64,000 bases of DNA from Bacteroidales bacterium (GCA_035299085.1 DATGXG010000038.1:60892-124891); one strand, 5' to 3'. Positions 18,501 to 26,901 are shown, counted from the first letter of the stretch. Program-made: numbers and translations. The notes: a model not told the origin generated them from the letters alone.

Positions 18501-19684
18501 TTTATAAGACCCTGCTCACCCCTGATCAGCTTTGAAAAAGTTTCGGGATCAACACCCTGTACCATTGATGTGCTGCCATACCGTTTCACATCCGCTGCCA
18601 TTTGAGAGACGGAGGAATGCTTTTTAAGCCTTGCAGTGTATTTTTCTTTGTTGGTTGCATATTGAGGGTCATTGTTCCTGTAAAGAAAATCTGTACCGAT
18701 TATAATGGATTTCAGGCTTGCTGTGGTGCCTGTTGTTTCATGATCATAGGCCACGAGCCTGTCGAGCGTATTGTCATCAACAGCAAATACAATGGCTCCT
18801 AGCAACTGGCTTCCGCTGAACACCGGTGTTGAAATGAAACTTTCTGATTTGTACAAAGAGGGTGCATAAACTGATGCATCCGTATAGGCAATTTCACCGG
18901 ACTGCTGAAGGGCAACGGCATTTTTGAATGCCATACCCAGTCCGCTGTTTTTATAAGGACCTTCAAACAGGTTAGTCGCAAAATCAAGGTTTTTCTTTAG
19001 TGAGTAGATGACATACCCGGTTTTATAATCGACAAACAGGATATCCGAAACCCCTGCCTGGCGGGCAAAACTGATCATTTCAGGATGAACGGTAGCATGA
19101 ACCGAACTGTAGGTGCTTCCATCCTCGGCTTTATTCATAGCGCCTTTCAAACCAAAAGGTTTGGGATTGGCCGCAATATATAAATACTGAAATATTCGCT
19201 GTTTTGTATCATTGGGAAGAAGCGCTTTCACATTGGTTGCATTCTCTATATCAAGCGCACCGGCAATTTCAGTCTTATAATACCCTTCAACAAGGGTATT
19301 GAGCCGGTCAAGACCGGTAACTGAAGAAGAAAGGTAGTTATCGTTTTCAATATTCAGGAAGGATTCATTAAACTGGGTGAAAGCGTCAACATTGCGGGCA
19401 TCGGAGGCAAACACTCTCAATTGCCGGGTAAGGCCTTCGAAATAATCATCAATATATTGTGATTTCGTTTGTGACAGTAACGAAAGCTTGTCAGCCGCTT
19501 CGCGAAGTACAATTCTTCGCTGCAGCAGGTTTACCAAAAGAAGGAGCAGTCCAATGGCTACTATCGCTCTGATCAGAAAGTTAAACCTTGCTTTCCATTT
19601 GATGCTCCAGCTTCGCGGATTAAAAACAACCATCAAAAGCTTTTTTGGTGCAATCATGGCATTGTCTTCTGCTGACCTGTTCAT
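15578..19684 (-). CDS. Cache-HAMP-GAF-PAS x4 membrane sensor without a kinase domain
   Basis: A 1,368-residue membrane signalling protein. It has a transmembrane helix at about 32-52, a large periplasmic double-Cache-like region, a second helix near 436-458 (FMVILVFITLGIALIL), a HAMP domain to about 510, a GAF domain about 565-710, a coiled coil (QQQTEEMKAQDEELRQ) and four PAS domains starting near 795, 938, 1108 and 1241. PAS 2 and 3 are near-duplicates (both contain GKSDFDFFS, GKAIIDLEEK and FGISK). The protein ends in a short coiled coil with no HisKA, HATPase, GGDEF, EAL, SpoIIE or methyl-accepting domain. It may signal by protein contact to a separate kinase, as some Bacteroidota Cache/PAS proteins appear to do. 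The frame is intact and no frameshift is needed to explain the missing output. It is divergent from the TPR-ribH operon. Confidence 0.85.
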   Translation of the reverse strand: MNRSAEDNAMIAPKKLLMVVFNPRSWSIKWKARFNFLIRAIVAIGLLLLLVNLLQRRIVLREAADKLSLLSQTKSQYIDDYFEGLTRQLRVFASDARNVDAFTQFNESFLNIENDNYLSSSVTGLDRLNTLVEGYYKTEIAGALDIENATNVKALLPNDTKQRIFQYLYIAANPKPFGLKGAMNKAEDGSTYSSVHATVHPEMISFARQAGVSDILFVDYKTGYVIYSLKKNLDFATNLFEGPYKNSGLGMAFKNAVALQQSGEIAYTDASVYAPSLYKSESFISTPVFSGSQLLGAIVFAVDDNTLDRLVAYDHETTGTTASLKSIIIGTDFLYRNNDPQYATNKEKYTARLKKHSSVSQMAADVKRYGSTSMVQGVDPETFSKLIRGEQGLINYRTETGEEVLCSYIPLHIGDLNWMLLTQVDQSDALASLHRFMVILVFITLGIALILAYLSGMINKSITGRLAKIKNTVASLTRGESIDTLNLDSEDEIGFISNSVDILNERLKNTASYINELSKGNIDEPFPVSGEKDEYGHTLNKVRESLIMRRLDEEKRAIEDEIRNWTTQGIAMFNDILRMDTGDLEKLSLNIIRNIVQYLSANQGGLFLTEEYDEGRQHLKLVAAYAYDRVKYLNKIVEAGDGLIGNCLLEKKTILTNKLPADYMNITSGLGGSKAKCLLIVPLKKDEEVLGVLEVASFEDFKPHEVEFLEKIAESIAAALITVKLHLQTTQYLERFQQQTEEMKAQDEELRQNIEELQATHEQMERLKEEENERNQKIMKEMEDYRKLLISLINEIPEKIFLKDDEGRFVIANKPVADNYGRTVDEILGKSDFDFYPREEAEEYHRQEMDIIRSGKSQSYEEGDPSRYDGLIVRTVKKPFYIEHLGVTGLFGVQFDISDIKHKEFEATKMADEIKAKQKEIEEASVELMKEKALLDALLTSVPEHIYFKDKESRFLRFSKSMMKLFKVDKPEDLMGKSDFDFFSKEHAQPAYDGEQTIIRTGKAIIDLEEKNLMPDGSYTWVNTTKMPLRNANGEIIGTFGISKDITKIKRLQQDAIENAEELKAQEEELRQNLEEMQATQEDLRYQLEMNEKIQEDLNKEKALMDALMDNVPECIYFKDKDSKFIRFSNSMLTLFGLNKKEELLGKSDFDFFSDEHARPAFEDEQKIIRTGKAIIDLEEKEVLADGRFNWVNTTKMPLRDTEGNVIGTFGISKNISKIKNMEMDALEMTKAIEKNRKLLIDVLNKVPAKVFLKDENGKFIVVNDAVASVYNKRAEQIIGTSDYDNHPDEDVDSWRKQELEIIKKGETTYIHKENQQGKIRYLNTMKCPFVLATTGETGLLGIQVDVTDLKILEEEVQKLKTEIKKKV

Positions 19685-19800
19685 AGCATTATGCTTTTAT
19701 TTGCGAAAATTCAATCAAAGGATTTACGAGATTAGCTGTTCAGGTGTTACCAAAATACAAAAAAATAGAGGTCGGTTCTCAGAAAATAAAGAAATTACAT

Positions 19801-19808
19801 TACATTTG
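19801..19808 (+). promoter_or_regulatory. Candidate -7 box (TACATTTG) for the TPR-ribH operon
   Basis: TACATTTG fits the TAnnTTTG consensus 30 bases before the ATG at 19838. No convincing -33 TTTG was seen. Confidence 0.4.
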
Positions 19809-19837
19809 CGATCTGTCAGAAAAAAATTTTTTCACTA

Positions 19838-20527
19838 ATGAGTAAAAAGATTGAACAGCAGAATCCCGGTGGATTTCAAAGCGTTGAAAACGCACTAAGT
19901 CGTACAGAACAATATATCGAGGAAAATCAAAAGAGCCTCACCATCATCATTCTTGCCATATTGGTAGTAGTCGGCGGATACCTGGGTTACAAGAAGTTTT
20001 ATCTTGAGCCTTCCAATAAGGAAGCATTGGCCTCCATGTACATTGCCGAGAACTATTTTGAAAAGGATTCTTTTAAACTTGCCCTTGACGGTGATGGCCA
20101 GAATGAAGGCTTTCTGAATATAATTGATGATTACGGCATGACAAAAGCAGCCAACCTGGCCCATTATTATGCCGGTATCTGTTACATGCGCACCGGTCAG
20201 TTCGAAGACGCAATCGAACAACTTGAAAAATTCGATGCCGAGGATGTTATGGTAGCCACTGTTGCCCTGGGTGCCATTGGCGACTGCAACATGGAACTTG
20301 GCAACAAGAAGGAAGCTGCTGATTTTTACATGAAAGCCGGCGCCAGGAAAAAGAATTCTTTTACTTCACCGATATACCTTAAAAAAGCAGGACTTGTCCT
20401 GGAGGACCTTGGCCAGTACGATAAGGCTATGAAAGCTTTTAACCTGATCAAGAAAAACTATCCGGCCAGTGATGAGGGACGTGTAATTGACAAGTATATC
20501 ACTGAACTTCAAATTAAAATGAAGTAA
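19838..20527 (+). CDS. Membrane-anchored TPR protein
   Basis: A 229-residue protein with one N-terminal membrane segment (LTIIILAILVVVGGYLGY, about 34-52) and a C-terminal domain of about four tetratricopeptide repeats. The repeats have typical A-x-Y-x-G and G-Q-F/Y-D-A/K positions: HYYAGICYMRTGQFEDAIEQ and VLEDLGQYDKAMKAF. It resembles the YfgM/YbgF-like tetratricopeptide proteins and the copy often found just upstream of ribH in Bacteroidota. A scaffold or assembly role at the membrane is likely. Its stop is 13 bases before ribH, so the two form an operon. Confidence 0.85.
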   Translation: MSKKIEQQNPGGFQSVENALSRTEQYIEENQKSLTIIILAILVVVGGYLGYKKFYLEPSNKEALASMYIAENYFEKDSFKLALDGDGQNEGFLNIIDDYGMTKAANLAHYYAGICYMRTGQFEDAIEQLEKFDAEDVMVATVALGAIGDCNMELGNKKEAADFYMKAGARKKNSFTSPIYLKKAGLVLEDLGQYDKAMKAFNLIKKNYPASDEGRVIDKYITELQIKMK

Positions 20528-20540
20528 TCTGAGGGCGAAC

Positions 20541-21032
20541 ATGGCTACCGCTCTTAAAAACCTGTCCTCTTACGATCCCGGAAACATTCCGGATGCCGGA
20601 AACATGAAATTCGGCATTGTGGTAGCTGAATGGAACAATGAAATTACCTTTTCCATGCGTGATGCGGCTATTAATTCGCTTATCAGGCATGGCGCTTCAG
20701 AAGAAAATATTGTTATAAAACATGTGCCGGGTAGTTTTGAGCTTACCCTGGCGGCACAATGGCTTGCGGATACCGAAGAGTTTGATGCCATCATTTGCCT
20801 GGGCTGCGTTATTCAGGGTGAAACCCGTCATTTCGATTTCATTTGTGACGGTGTCACCCAGGGCATTACCCGGCTGAACATGGTTTATAATATTCCGGTT
20901 ATTTTTGGCGTCCTTACAACCCACACATTGGAACAGGCAAAAGACCGCTCAGGCGGAAAACATGGCAATAAAGGCGACGAAGCTGCCATTACCGCCATTA
21001 AAATGGTTGCCCTTAAAAAGGATTTCGAATAG
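20541..21032 (+). CDS. ribH: 6,7-dimethyl-8-ribityllumazine synthase
   Basis: This enzyme condenses 5-amino-6-ribitylaminouracil with 3,4-dihydroxy-2-butanone 4-phosphate, the penultimate step of riboflavin synthesis. All diagnostic motifs are present: GIVVAEWNNEIT near residue 30, VPGSFELTLAAQWL, CLGCVIQGETRHFDFI with the catalytic-region His, PVIFGVLTT, and EQAKDRSGGKHGNKG-type phosphate binding near the C terminus. Length (163 aa) is normal for the icosahedral or pentameric enzyme. It lies between the TPR gene and the acyltransferase gene with 13- and 15-base gaps. No FMN riboswitch was seen upstream of the operon, and no other rib genes are near. Confidence 0.97.
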   Translation: MATALKNLSSYDPGNIPDAGNMKFGIVVAEWNNEITFSMRDAAINSLIRHGASEENIVIKHVPGSFELTLAAQWLADTEEFDAIICLGCVIQGETRHFDFICDGVTQGITRLNMVYNIPVIFGVLTTHTLEQAKDRSGGKHGNKGDEAAITAIKMVALKKDFE

Positions 21033-21047
21033 AGAATCCGGATCAAT

Positions 21048-22181
21048 ATGAATGAAGAAAAAGAGTTTGAAGACATCCGGCCTTACTATGATCCTGAAAT
21101 CAACCAGGCGCTGAACCGCATTGTGACCGTTCCTGAATTCGGAAAAATCCTCGATTTTCTTTTCCCCGATAAAAACAAAGACGAAATTATAGCCACCCTG
21201 AAAGGGATTCAGACTGCACTTGATTTTCAAAAACAGTTTATGCATCCTCTTGTCTGTTCCATTGTGAACAAGACTTCAGGGGGACTTACCACCAGCGGAT
21301 TTGAAAACCTCGTTCCGGGTACTCCCTATCTTTTTGTGGGCAATCACAGGGACATCGTCCTGGATTCAGCCATTCTGCAGGTTATCCTGCTGGATTTCGG
21401 GCATGAAACTTCAGAGATCACATTCGGAAGCAACCTGATGACAAACCAGTTTATAATTGACCTGGGAAAAGTAAACAGGATGTTCAAGGTAAACCGGGGC
21501 GGAAACCGGATGGAGTTTTTCAGGAATTCGATAATTCTGTCAGAGTATATCCGATTTACCATTACATCCAAGAAAGTTTCTGCCTGGATCGCACAACGGA
21601 ACGGCCGGACAAAGGACGGAGCTGACAAAACCGAGACAGGCCTTCTGAAAATGTTCAATATAACCGGATCGTGCAATTTCTATGATGATTTCAGGGAGCT
21701 GAACATTGTTCCTCTTTCCATATCCTATGAATATGAACCGTGTGCCGCCTTTAAAGTAAAGGAAATGAGTTCCGTTACCAGCGGTATACCTTATCAGAAA
21801 CAACCCAATGAGGACCTGATGAGCATTATTGCGGGAATTACCCAGCCGAAAGGCAGAATTCACCTTGCCGCATGCCGGCCTGTTAATACTTTCATTGATG
21901 AAATAGAGGAATCAGCCGGTATGAATGAAAAGATCAATCAGCTGGCTTCGCTTATTGATACTGAAATATACAGGAATTACAAACTCTGGCCGTCTAACCT
22001 GGTCGCCTTTGACATGTTGAATGGAACAAATTCACTGTCAGACCGTTATAGTCCCGAAGACAAAAAGCAGTTTGAAAATTATATCCATAAAGAATTATCG
22101 GTTTTCACAGGTAACAAATCCCTTCAAAAAGAGCTTTTGCTTAAAATCTATGCCAATCCTGTGATCAACGCAGGTTTTTAA
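21048..22181 (+). CDS. Lysophospholipid (glycerolphosphate) acyltransferase-family protein
   Basis: A 377-residue PlsC-like acyltransferase that would transfer an acyl chain to a lysophospholipid or related acceptor. The motif-1 region reads FVGNHRDIVLDSA; its spacing from His to the second Asp is one residue longer than the classical HX4D. Other conserved parts are VNRGGNRMEFF and WIAQRNGRTKDGADKTETG. I recognise this as a Bacteroidota-specific branch that lacks membrane helices. It is the third gene of the TPR-ribH operon, 15 bases after ribH. Its last 17 bases overlap, tail to tail, the 3' end of the beta-helix gene. Confidence 0.8.
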   Translation: MNEEKEFEDIRPYYDPEINQALNRIVTVPEFGKILDFLFPDKNKDEIIATLKGIQTALDFQKQFMHPLVCSIVNKTSGGLTTSGFENLVPGTPYLFVGNHRDIVLDSAILQVILLDFGHETSEITFGSNLMTNQFIIDLGKVNRMFKVNRGGNRMEFFRNSIILSEYIRFTITSKKVSAWIAQRNGRTKDGADKTETGLLKMFNITGSCNFYDDFRELNIVPLSISYEYEPCAAFKVKEMSSVTSGIPYQKQPNEDLMSIIAGITQPKGRIHLAACRPVNTFIDEIEESAGMNEKINQLASLIDTEIYRNYKLWPSNLVAFDMLNGTNSLSDRYSPEDKKQFENYIHKELSVFTGNKSLQKELLLKIYANPVINAGF

Positions 22182-23493
22182 ACGGTATAAGCACAGCGGC
22201 TGTATCGTATTCAACTGATGCCGGCATATTGAAGGCAGAATAAATGTTCTGCGAAAACCGCGCTCCTTTAAAGTTCCCGAAGATAAATCCATCCTGATTT
22301 CCATTGATCAGGAAAACGTTTTTACTGAATATAAATCCTTCATAATCGCCGGGTTCAAAAGATACGGCATGTTCAAAACAGGTAACCACCGTGTTATTAT
22401 ATGCCTCAAAGTCGCGCATGGGTTGTGCAACAGGATCACACCACATAAAAATGCCGCTGCGGCTGTTTTTAACTCCATCATTATAACTTGTATTATTCCT
22501 CATCACATTGCCTTTCCATTCAGTTGCACCGGCATACTGAAAGATACCATAACCTGCACCTTCATTATTCGCGGAAATATTATTCTGCATCACCGAATAC
22601 CGTATGCCACCGTCGAAATCAAACCCTCCCCCGTCTTTGCCGTGCTCTGAGGTTTTATTGTCATGCGAAAAACAGTTTTCGATCACCACACTGTCGCACA
22701 TATAGGCCCAGATGCCTACAGGACCGTTTCCTTCCCTTGGCATATCCCAGCCATTATTCATGGCTTCACAATGATGAATATATCCATTTACCACACCGGC
22801 AATCAAAATACCGCTGCCACTGTGATTATCAGTGATGGCAGGACAACCCGGGTTATTTTCAGCTTTGCAGTTCCCAATCTCAACCGAATGCATGGTTTTG
22901 AATTTGCTTCCGTCAGTTCCGTATTCCGGCTCTCCCGATTCAGCATAGATGCCCGAGAATCCGTTATCATGAGCGTATACTCCTGCTATTTTAATATGGC
23001 TGCCGCCTTTCACATGAATGCCGCTATAAAGATAACCTGATGCTTCCACACTGTCAATTTCAATGTTCCGGCTTCCTTTTATGAATAAACCATCGGTTTT
23101 ATTACTGTTAAGTCGCCCTGAACCGGTGACCACGAGGTTCCGGCAAACAAATCCGAATGCATTTTCGATTATTACGGCAGCTGAATCAAACGATTGGATA
23201 TAAGCCTTGCCTTTACCATAAACCCCCAGTATAACCGGCGCTTTCAAAGAGCCACCTGCATTTTTAAAAGTCAGGCTTCCGCTGAACCGGGAACCAGCCT
23301 TCAGCAAAACCTGGTCGCCGGGCTTGAGAACGATCTCATTCGTCCTGGAAAGACTTTTCCAGGGAAGACCGGGAGTTAGTCCCGGATTACTGTCATTGCC
23401 GTTTTGGGAATCGAGATAATATACGGTAGTCGCACCTGGATCGCAACCGGTAATGATACCGGCTATCCACAGGTAAAGCAAGAATTTTCTCAT
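22165..23493 (-). CDS. Right-handed parallel beta-helix lipoprotein
   Basis: A 442-residue exported protein. The signal peptide ends in a lipobox (GIITGC). The mature protein opens with YYLDSQNGNDSNPG and PWKSLS, the usual N-cap of bacterial beta-helix proteins (DUF1565/pectate-lyase-like). It continues with repeating beta-helix rungs containing GSGILI, NGWD, SHDNKTSEHGKDGGGFDFDGG and NNTSYNDG. Such proteins bind or cleave polysaccharides (polysaccharide lyase or carbohydrate hydrolase folds), but the catalytic residues here cannot be assigned with confidence. Its 3' end overlaps the convergent acyltransferase gene by 17 bases. Confidence 0.8.
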   Translation of the reverse strand: MRKFLLYLWIAGIITGCDPGATTVYYLDSQNGNDSNPGLTPGLPWKSLSRTNEIVLKPGDQVLLKAGSRFSGSLTFKNAGGSLKAPVILGVYGKGKAYIQSFDSAAVIIENAFGFVCRNLVVTGSGRLNSNKTDGLFIKGSRNIEIDSVEASGYLYSGIHVKGGSHIKIAGVYAHDNGFSGIYAESGEPEYGTDGSKFKTMHSVEIGNCKAENNPGCPAITDNHSGSGILIAGVVNGYIHHCEAMNNGWDMPREGNGPVGIWAYMCDSVVIENCFSHDNKTSEHGKDGGGFDFDGGIRYSVMQNNISANNEGAGYGIFQYAGATEWKGNVMRNNTSYNDGVKNSRSGIFMWCDPVAQPMRDFEAYNNTVVTCFEHAVSFEPGDYEGFIFSKNVFLINGNQDGFIFGNFKGARFSQNIYSAFNMPASVEYDTAAVLIPFKNLR

Positions 23494-23543
23494 CCGTGCT
23501 GTTTTATATCAAATGTAATGGATGCACGGATAAAAATCAACTA

Positions 23544-24083
23544 TCAGGCCGCCTGTTTTACAAGTTCAACGCTAAGCTGCAACTTCACTTCATCACCGGC
23601 CACAGCACCGCCGGCTTCGGTCATTACATTCCATTTCAGTCCAAAATCCTTTCGGTTTAATTTTCCTGTAAGCTCAAAACCCACCTTATCATTTCCCCAT
23701 GGATCCTTCATAGCACCTCCGTATTCCACGTCGAGCACTACTTCACGGCTTATACCCCTGATTGTAATATCCCCGGTAAGTTTATAGGCATCGCCTGATT
23801 TTTTAAAGCTTTTCGATTTAAAGAATATTTTGGGATTGTGGGCTGCATCAAAGAAATCGTCTGACCTCAGGTGCTTGTCCCTGTCAGGTGCATTTGTATT
23901 AATGCTGTCCACATCGGCTGAAAATTCGACATCGGCGTCTTCAAAATTATCCGATTGCGTCACCATTTTACCTTCAAAGCGTTCAAAACTTCCTGTGACA
24001 GTGGCAATAACAAGGTGCTTCACCTTGAAAAAAATTTCACTGTGATCAGGATCGATTACCCAGGTTGTTTTCATAAGTTTCAT
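23544..24083 (-). CDS. YceI-like lipocalin-fold protein
   Basis: A 179-residue YceI family protein, a lipocalin-like barrel that binds isoprenoid or amphiphilic ligands. The start TTWVIDPDHSEIFFKVKHLV is the family signature. It is followed by GSFERFEGKM, DKHLRSDDFFDA, a central LTGDITIRGISREV and the C-terminal DEVKLQLSVELVK. It lacks a signal peptide, so it is the cytoplasmic form common in Bacteroidota. ATGs at 24083 and 24074 are both possible. It is a single gene 50 bases downstream of the beta-helix gene start and divergent from the T9SS cargo gene. Confidence 0.9.
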   Translation of the reverse strand: MKLMKTTWVIDPDHSEIFFKVKHLVIATVTGSFERFEGKMVTQSDNFEDADVEFSADVDSINTNAPDRDKHLRSDDFFDAAHNPKIFFKSKSFKKSGDAYKLTGDITIRGISREVVLDVEYGGAMKDPWGNDKVGFELTGKLNRKDFGLKWNVMTEAGGAVAGDEVKLQLSVELVKQAA

Positions 24084-24134
24084 TTATTGTTGGAAATATA
24101 ACACATGAACCAGGGGGTTGTTTTTTAGTAGTTT

Positions 24135-24142
24135 TAGCTTTG
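24135..24142 (+). promoter_or_regulatory. Candidate -7 box (TAGCTTTG) upstream of the T9SS cargo gene
   Basis: TAGCTTTG matches TAnnTTTG in the divergent spacer, about 124 bases before the ATG at 24266. It implies a long leader; no -33 element at the right spacing is evident. Confidence 0.3.
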
Positions 24143-24265
24143 CAATTAAGTGTCAATCACACTATTACATTAAACCGTTAGTTTGTTAAAGAAATGTTAA
24201 AAAGTTGGACTTACTCTCGTGTTCTCAATTTTCGATTGTTAAAGAAACAACTAAATTCATAAGCC

Positions 24266-25642
24266 ATGAGAAAAAATTACCTTACGTTTTTGTTAGTTTT
24301 AAGTGGGTTTCCGTTGGCGTCACAGTTGTGGGCGCAGGATTCTTTGAAAGTAAATTTTGTGGGGCTCGACACCTCGCTCAAAGGACAAAACCTCACGTTA
24401 TATTTGCGAAACCCGCAGACGGGTGTATCCAGTGATAGTTTAATGGTAATGCCTGTGGATACCACCAACTTTATGCTGGGCTTTGATTCTGTTTCACCGG
24501 GCAACTACTTTCTTGATTTTTATGTGGATGCCGACGGTAACGGAAGATTTAATACGCCTCCCGACAAATCATGGAGAGTGGAACTTGACAGCTTCCAGGG
24601 TGATACAACCATTAACTGGAATTTTGATACCAATTATGTTGATATTACCTGGCCACCGGATACAAGCGGCGGTGATACAACAGGTGTTGACACAAGCCTC
24701 TTTGAGGTTGCCATTAACTTTACCGGTTTTGCTCCGCATGTTGGACAGGATCTGTATGTATATGTAAGAGATGCCTCTAATGGTGACAAACTGGACAGCC
24801 TTGCCATTGAACCTGTGGATTCATCAGACTTTGCCGTCGTATTTGATTCCGTTCAGGGAGGTAAGAACTACAATATCGATTTCTGGGCTGACCTCGACAG
24901 CAGCGGCACTTACAATGCTCCCCCGGTTGATCATGCATGGCGTATTGAACTCATGAATCTGATGGGCGACACGGTTGTTGATTTTGCTCATAACACTGAC
25001 TTTGTCGACATATTCCCCGCTGATGATACCACCGGAGGCTCGGATTCGACCCTGAATCTTACAATCAATTTTACAGGATTTGATAGCACGGTCGGTCAGA
25101 ACTTCTATGTTTACCTGAGGGATCCGCAGACAAATGACTTTATGGATAGTACACTGATAACTGCGCTGGACAGCAACGATTTTACGGTTGTATTCAATAA
25201 TGTGACCGTAAACCAGAATGTCAACGTCGATTTCTACAGTGATGTAAATGCCAATGGTTCATATGATGCACCACCAACTGACCATGCCTGGAGAATTCAA
25301 TTGACAAACCTGACAGCCGATACAACCATCCTGTTCCTGTATGACACGGTTTATACCGATATCGGACTTGGCGGACCTATTACAGGTGTAGCCGATGCTG
25401 ACGGTGAAAAGGATTTCAGTTCCTACCCCAACCCGGTACAGGATGAACTTACTGTAAGCCTCAATAAGGGCGGTACCGGCCTGAGTATTTACAGTTTAAC
25501 CGGAGCACTTGTATTACACCGGAACCTGACTACAGCCGAAAGACTGGTGAAGATGAATGTTTCCGGATTGAAACCGGGAATGTATATACTGAAATTCACA
25601 AGCGAATCCGGTTCAAGTCAGAAGAAATTCCTGAAAGAATAG
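24266..25642 (+). CDS. Secreted three-repeat protein with T9SS type A sorting domain
   Basis: A 458-residue exported protein. An N-terminal signal peptide (LTFLLVLSGFPLASQLWA) precedes three homologous domains of about 120 residues, each beginning with a phrase like NFTGFxxxVGQxxYVYxRD and containing DFxxDxxxxGxYxAPPxDHAWRI. Their acidic D-x-N/D-x-G loops look like calcium sites. DTSGGDTTG-type linkers separate them. The C terminus is a T9SS sorting domain: SSYPNPVQDELTVSL, IYSLTGALV, GLKPGMYILKF and a basic KKFLKE end. It would be exported across the outer membrane and anchored or released. The cargo's function is unknown. A strong terminator follows. Confidence 0.85.
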   Translation: MRKNYLTFLLVLSGFPLASQLWAQDSLKVNFVGLDTSLKGQNLTLYLRNPQTGVSSDSLMVMPVDTTNFMLGFDSVSPGNYFLDFYVDADGNGRFNTPPDKSWRVELDSFQGDTTINWNFDTNYVDITWPPDTSGGDTTGVDTSLFEVAINFTGFAPHVGQDLYVYVRDASNGDKLDSLAIEPVDSSDFAVVFDSVQGGKNYNIDFWADLDSSGTYNAPPVDHAWRIELMNLMGDTVVDFAHNTDFVDIFPADDTTGGSDSTLNLTINFTGFDSTVGQNFYVYLRDPQTNDFMDSTLITALDSNDFTVVFNNVTVNQNVNVDFYSDVNANGSYDAPPTDHAWRIQLTNLTADTTILFLYDTVYTDIGLGGPITGVADADGEKDFSSYPNPVQDELTVSLNKGGTGLSIYSLTGALVLHRNLTTAERLVKMNVSGLKPGMYILKFTSESGSSQKKFLKE

Positions 25643-25680
25643 GTTGATTTCTGTTCTGTGATCTTATAGTATCCAATCAA

Positions 25681-25713
25681 AACCTGCCCGGGTTGCCGGG
25701 CAGGTTTTTTTTT
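25681..25713 (+). terminator. Strong intrinsic terminator after the T9SS cargo gene
   Basis: An 11-bp perfect stem (AACCTGCCCGG with CCGGGCAGGTT, 4-base loop) is followed by nine T. It lies 38 bases past the stop at 25642. Confidence 0.92.
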
Positions 25714-25731
25714 ACCAACCTTGACAGAGCC

Positions 25732-25828
25732 TTCATTGCGAGGAGCCGGGCAAATAAATGATTATAGCACAAGGTTTTGTCGACAAAGCAATCTGGCCGC
25801 TTTATCATCACGCTCCTCGCAATGACGA
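25732..25828. repeat. TCATTGCGAGGAGC palindromic repeat, copy 1
   Basis: The outer arms TCATTGCGAGGAGC (from 25733) and GCTCCTCGCAATGA (to about 25826) are inverted. The core carries CGACAAAGCAATCTGG. It sits between the terminator of the T9SS cargo gene and the 3' end of rsgA. Confidence 0.85.
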
Positions 25829-25835
25829 GCTTTTC

Positions 25836-26897
25836 TTAATACTTATACTTGTTGCGATACTCCTTCGCCTCACGGATCATTTTGCCGAATTGTTTGCCGA
25901 GGCGCTTTTTATCCTCAATTTTTATTTCAAAATGCTGCTGCTCTTTCAGAAGTTTTTCATAGCTGTTATAGATTTTTGCATCCAGGGTGCCATTCTGAAA
26001 GGCTTCCAACACAGCACACCCGCTTTCATTCTGGTGCCGGCAGTCGGCATACCTGCAGTTCACTGCAAGTGCATCAATGGCCGGAAACATACCCGAAGAA
26101 GTGATCTCATCCTCAAGAGCGATGCCGAATTCGCGCATACCGGGGGTATCAATGATCATGCTGCCATCAGGCAGCATAAATAGATCACGGGTTGTTGTCG
26201 TATGTTTTCCTTTGGCAGTGGAATCGCTGATTTCACGTGTCGATAGAAATACCTCATCAAGCAGCGTATTGATTATAGAACTCTTGCCCACACCTGATGA
26301 ACCGATCATAATGTGTGTTTTACCGGGCTGCAATACCGGTTTAAACGACCGTTCGAATTCAGACCGGTTAATCGTACTGCAGAATATCACAGGATAATCC
26401 CGTTGCAGTCGTGCCACTTCATGGCGGTATACTTCCCGGTCTTCAACAAGGTCTTCTTTATTCAGGACAATAACCGGTTTAATTCCGCATCCTGTAACCT
26501 GTACAATATACCTGTCGAGCCTCATCAGGTTAAAATCGCGGTCAAGGCCCTGGACAATCAGGGCATAATCTACGTTTGCTGCGAGAACCTGTATTTCACT
26601 GCGGTTTCCGGGACTTTTCCTGTAAAGTGAATTCAATCTTGGGAAAACCTCCATAATGTAACCCTGTGTTTCGTAATCGAGGTAGTATACCCAGTCGCCC
26701 ACCCGCGGCATTTCATCCGGTGCTGAAGCGTACATCAGTTTGCCTGACAGCTCGGCCGGAAGTTCGCCTTTTTCGGTTGCCAGGTGGTATTTAAAGCCTT
26801 TCAGAGATACTACTCTTGCCGGTTTAAAGGCAGGATCTGTGTTTTTAATATAATGGTTATTGAAAAAATCATTCCATCCGAATTGTTCGAGAATCAT
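25836..26897 (-). CDS. rsgA: Ribosome small subunit-dependent GTPase A
   Basis: A circularly permuted GTPase that checks late 30S ribosomal subunit maturation. An N-terminal OB-fold (about 30-110) is followed by G4 (VLNKEDLV), then G1 (GSSGVGKSSIINTLL), G2 (KGKHTTTTRDL) and G3 (DTPGMREFG) in permuted order. A C-terminal zinc knuckle has NCRYADCRHQNESGCAV. All key residues are present and the length (353 aa) is normal for the Bacteroidota type. The C-terminal tail is Lys/Arg/Tyr-rich (REAKEYRNKYKY). Single gene; the 5' side carries a heptamer microsatellite. Confidence 0.96.
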   Translation of the reverse strand: MILEQFGWNDFFNNHYIKNTDPAFKPARVVSLKGFKYHLATEKGELPAELSGKLMYASAPDEMPRVGDWVYYLDYETQGYIMEVFPRLNSLYRKSPGNRSEIQVLAANVDYALIVQGLDRDFNLMRLDRYIVQVTGCGIKPVIVLNKEDLVEDREVYRHEVARLQRDYPVIFCSTINRSEFERSFKPVLQPGKTHIMIGSSGVGKSSIINTLLDEVFLSTREISDSTAKGKHTTTTRDLFMLPDGSMIIDTPGMREFGIALEDEITSSGMFPAIDALAVNCRYADCRHQNESGCAVLEAFQNGTLDAKIYNSYEKLLKEQQHFEIKIEDKKRLGKQFGKMIREAKEYRNKYKY

Positions 26898-26901
26898 GGG
26901 A

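Noticed and set aside
20528..20541. FMN riboswitch controlling ribH
   Set aside because: The gap to the upstream gene is 13 bases and no FMN-aptamer elements were seen upstream of the operon either.
26313..26630. 105-codon plus-strand frame opposite rsgA
   Set aside because: Antisense to the GTPase motifs of rsgA.
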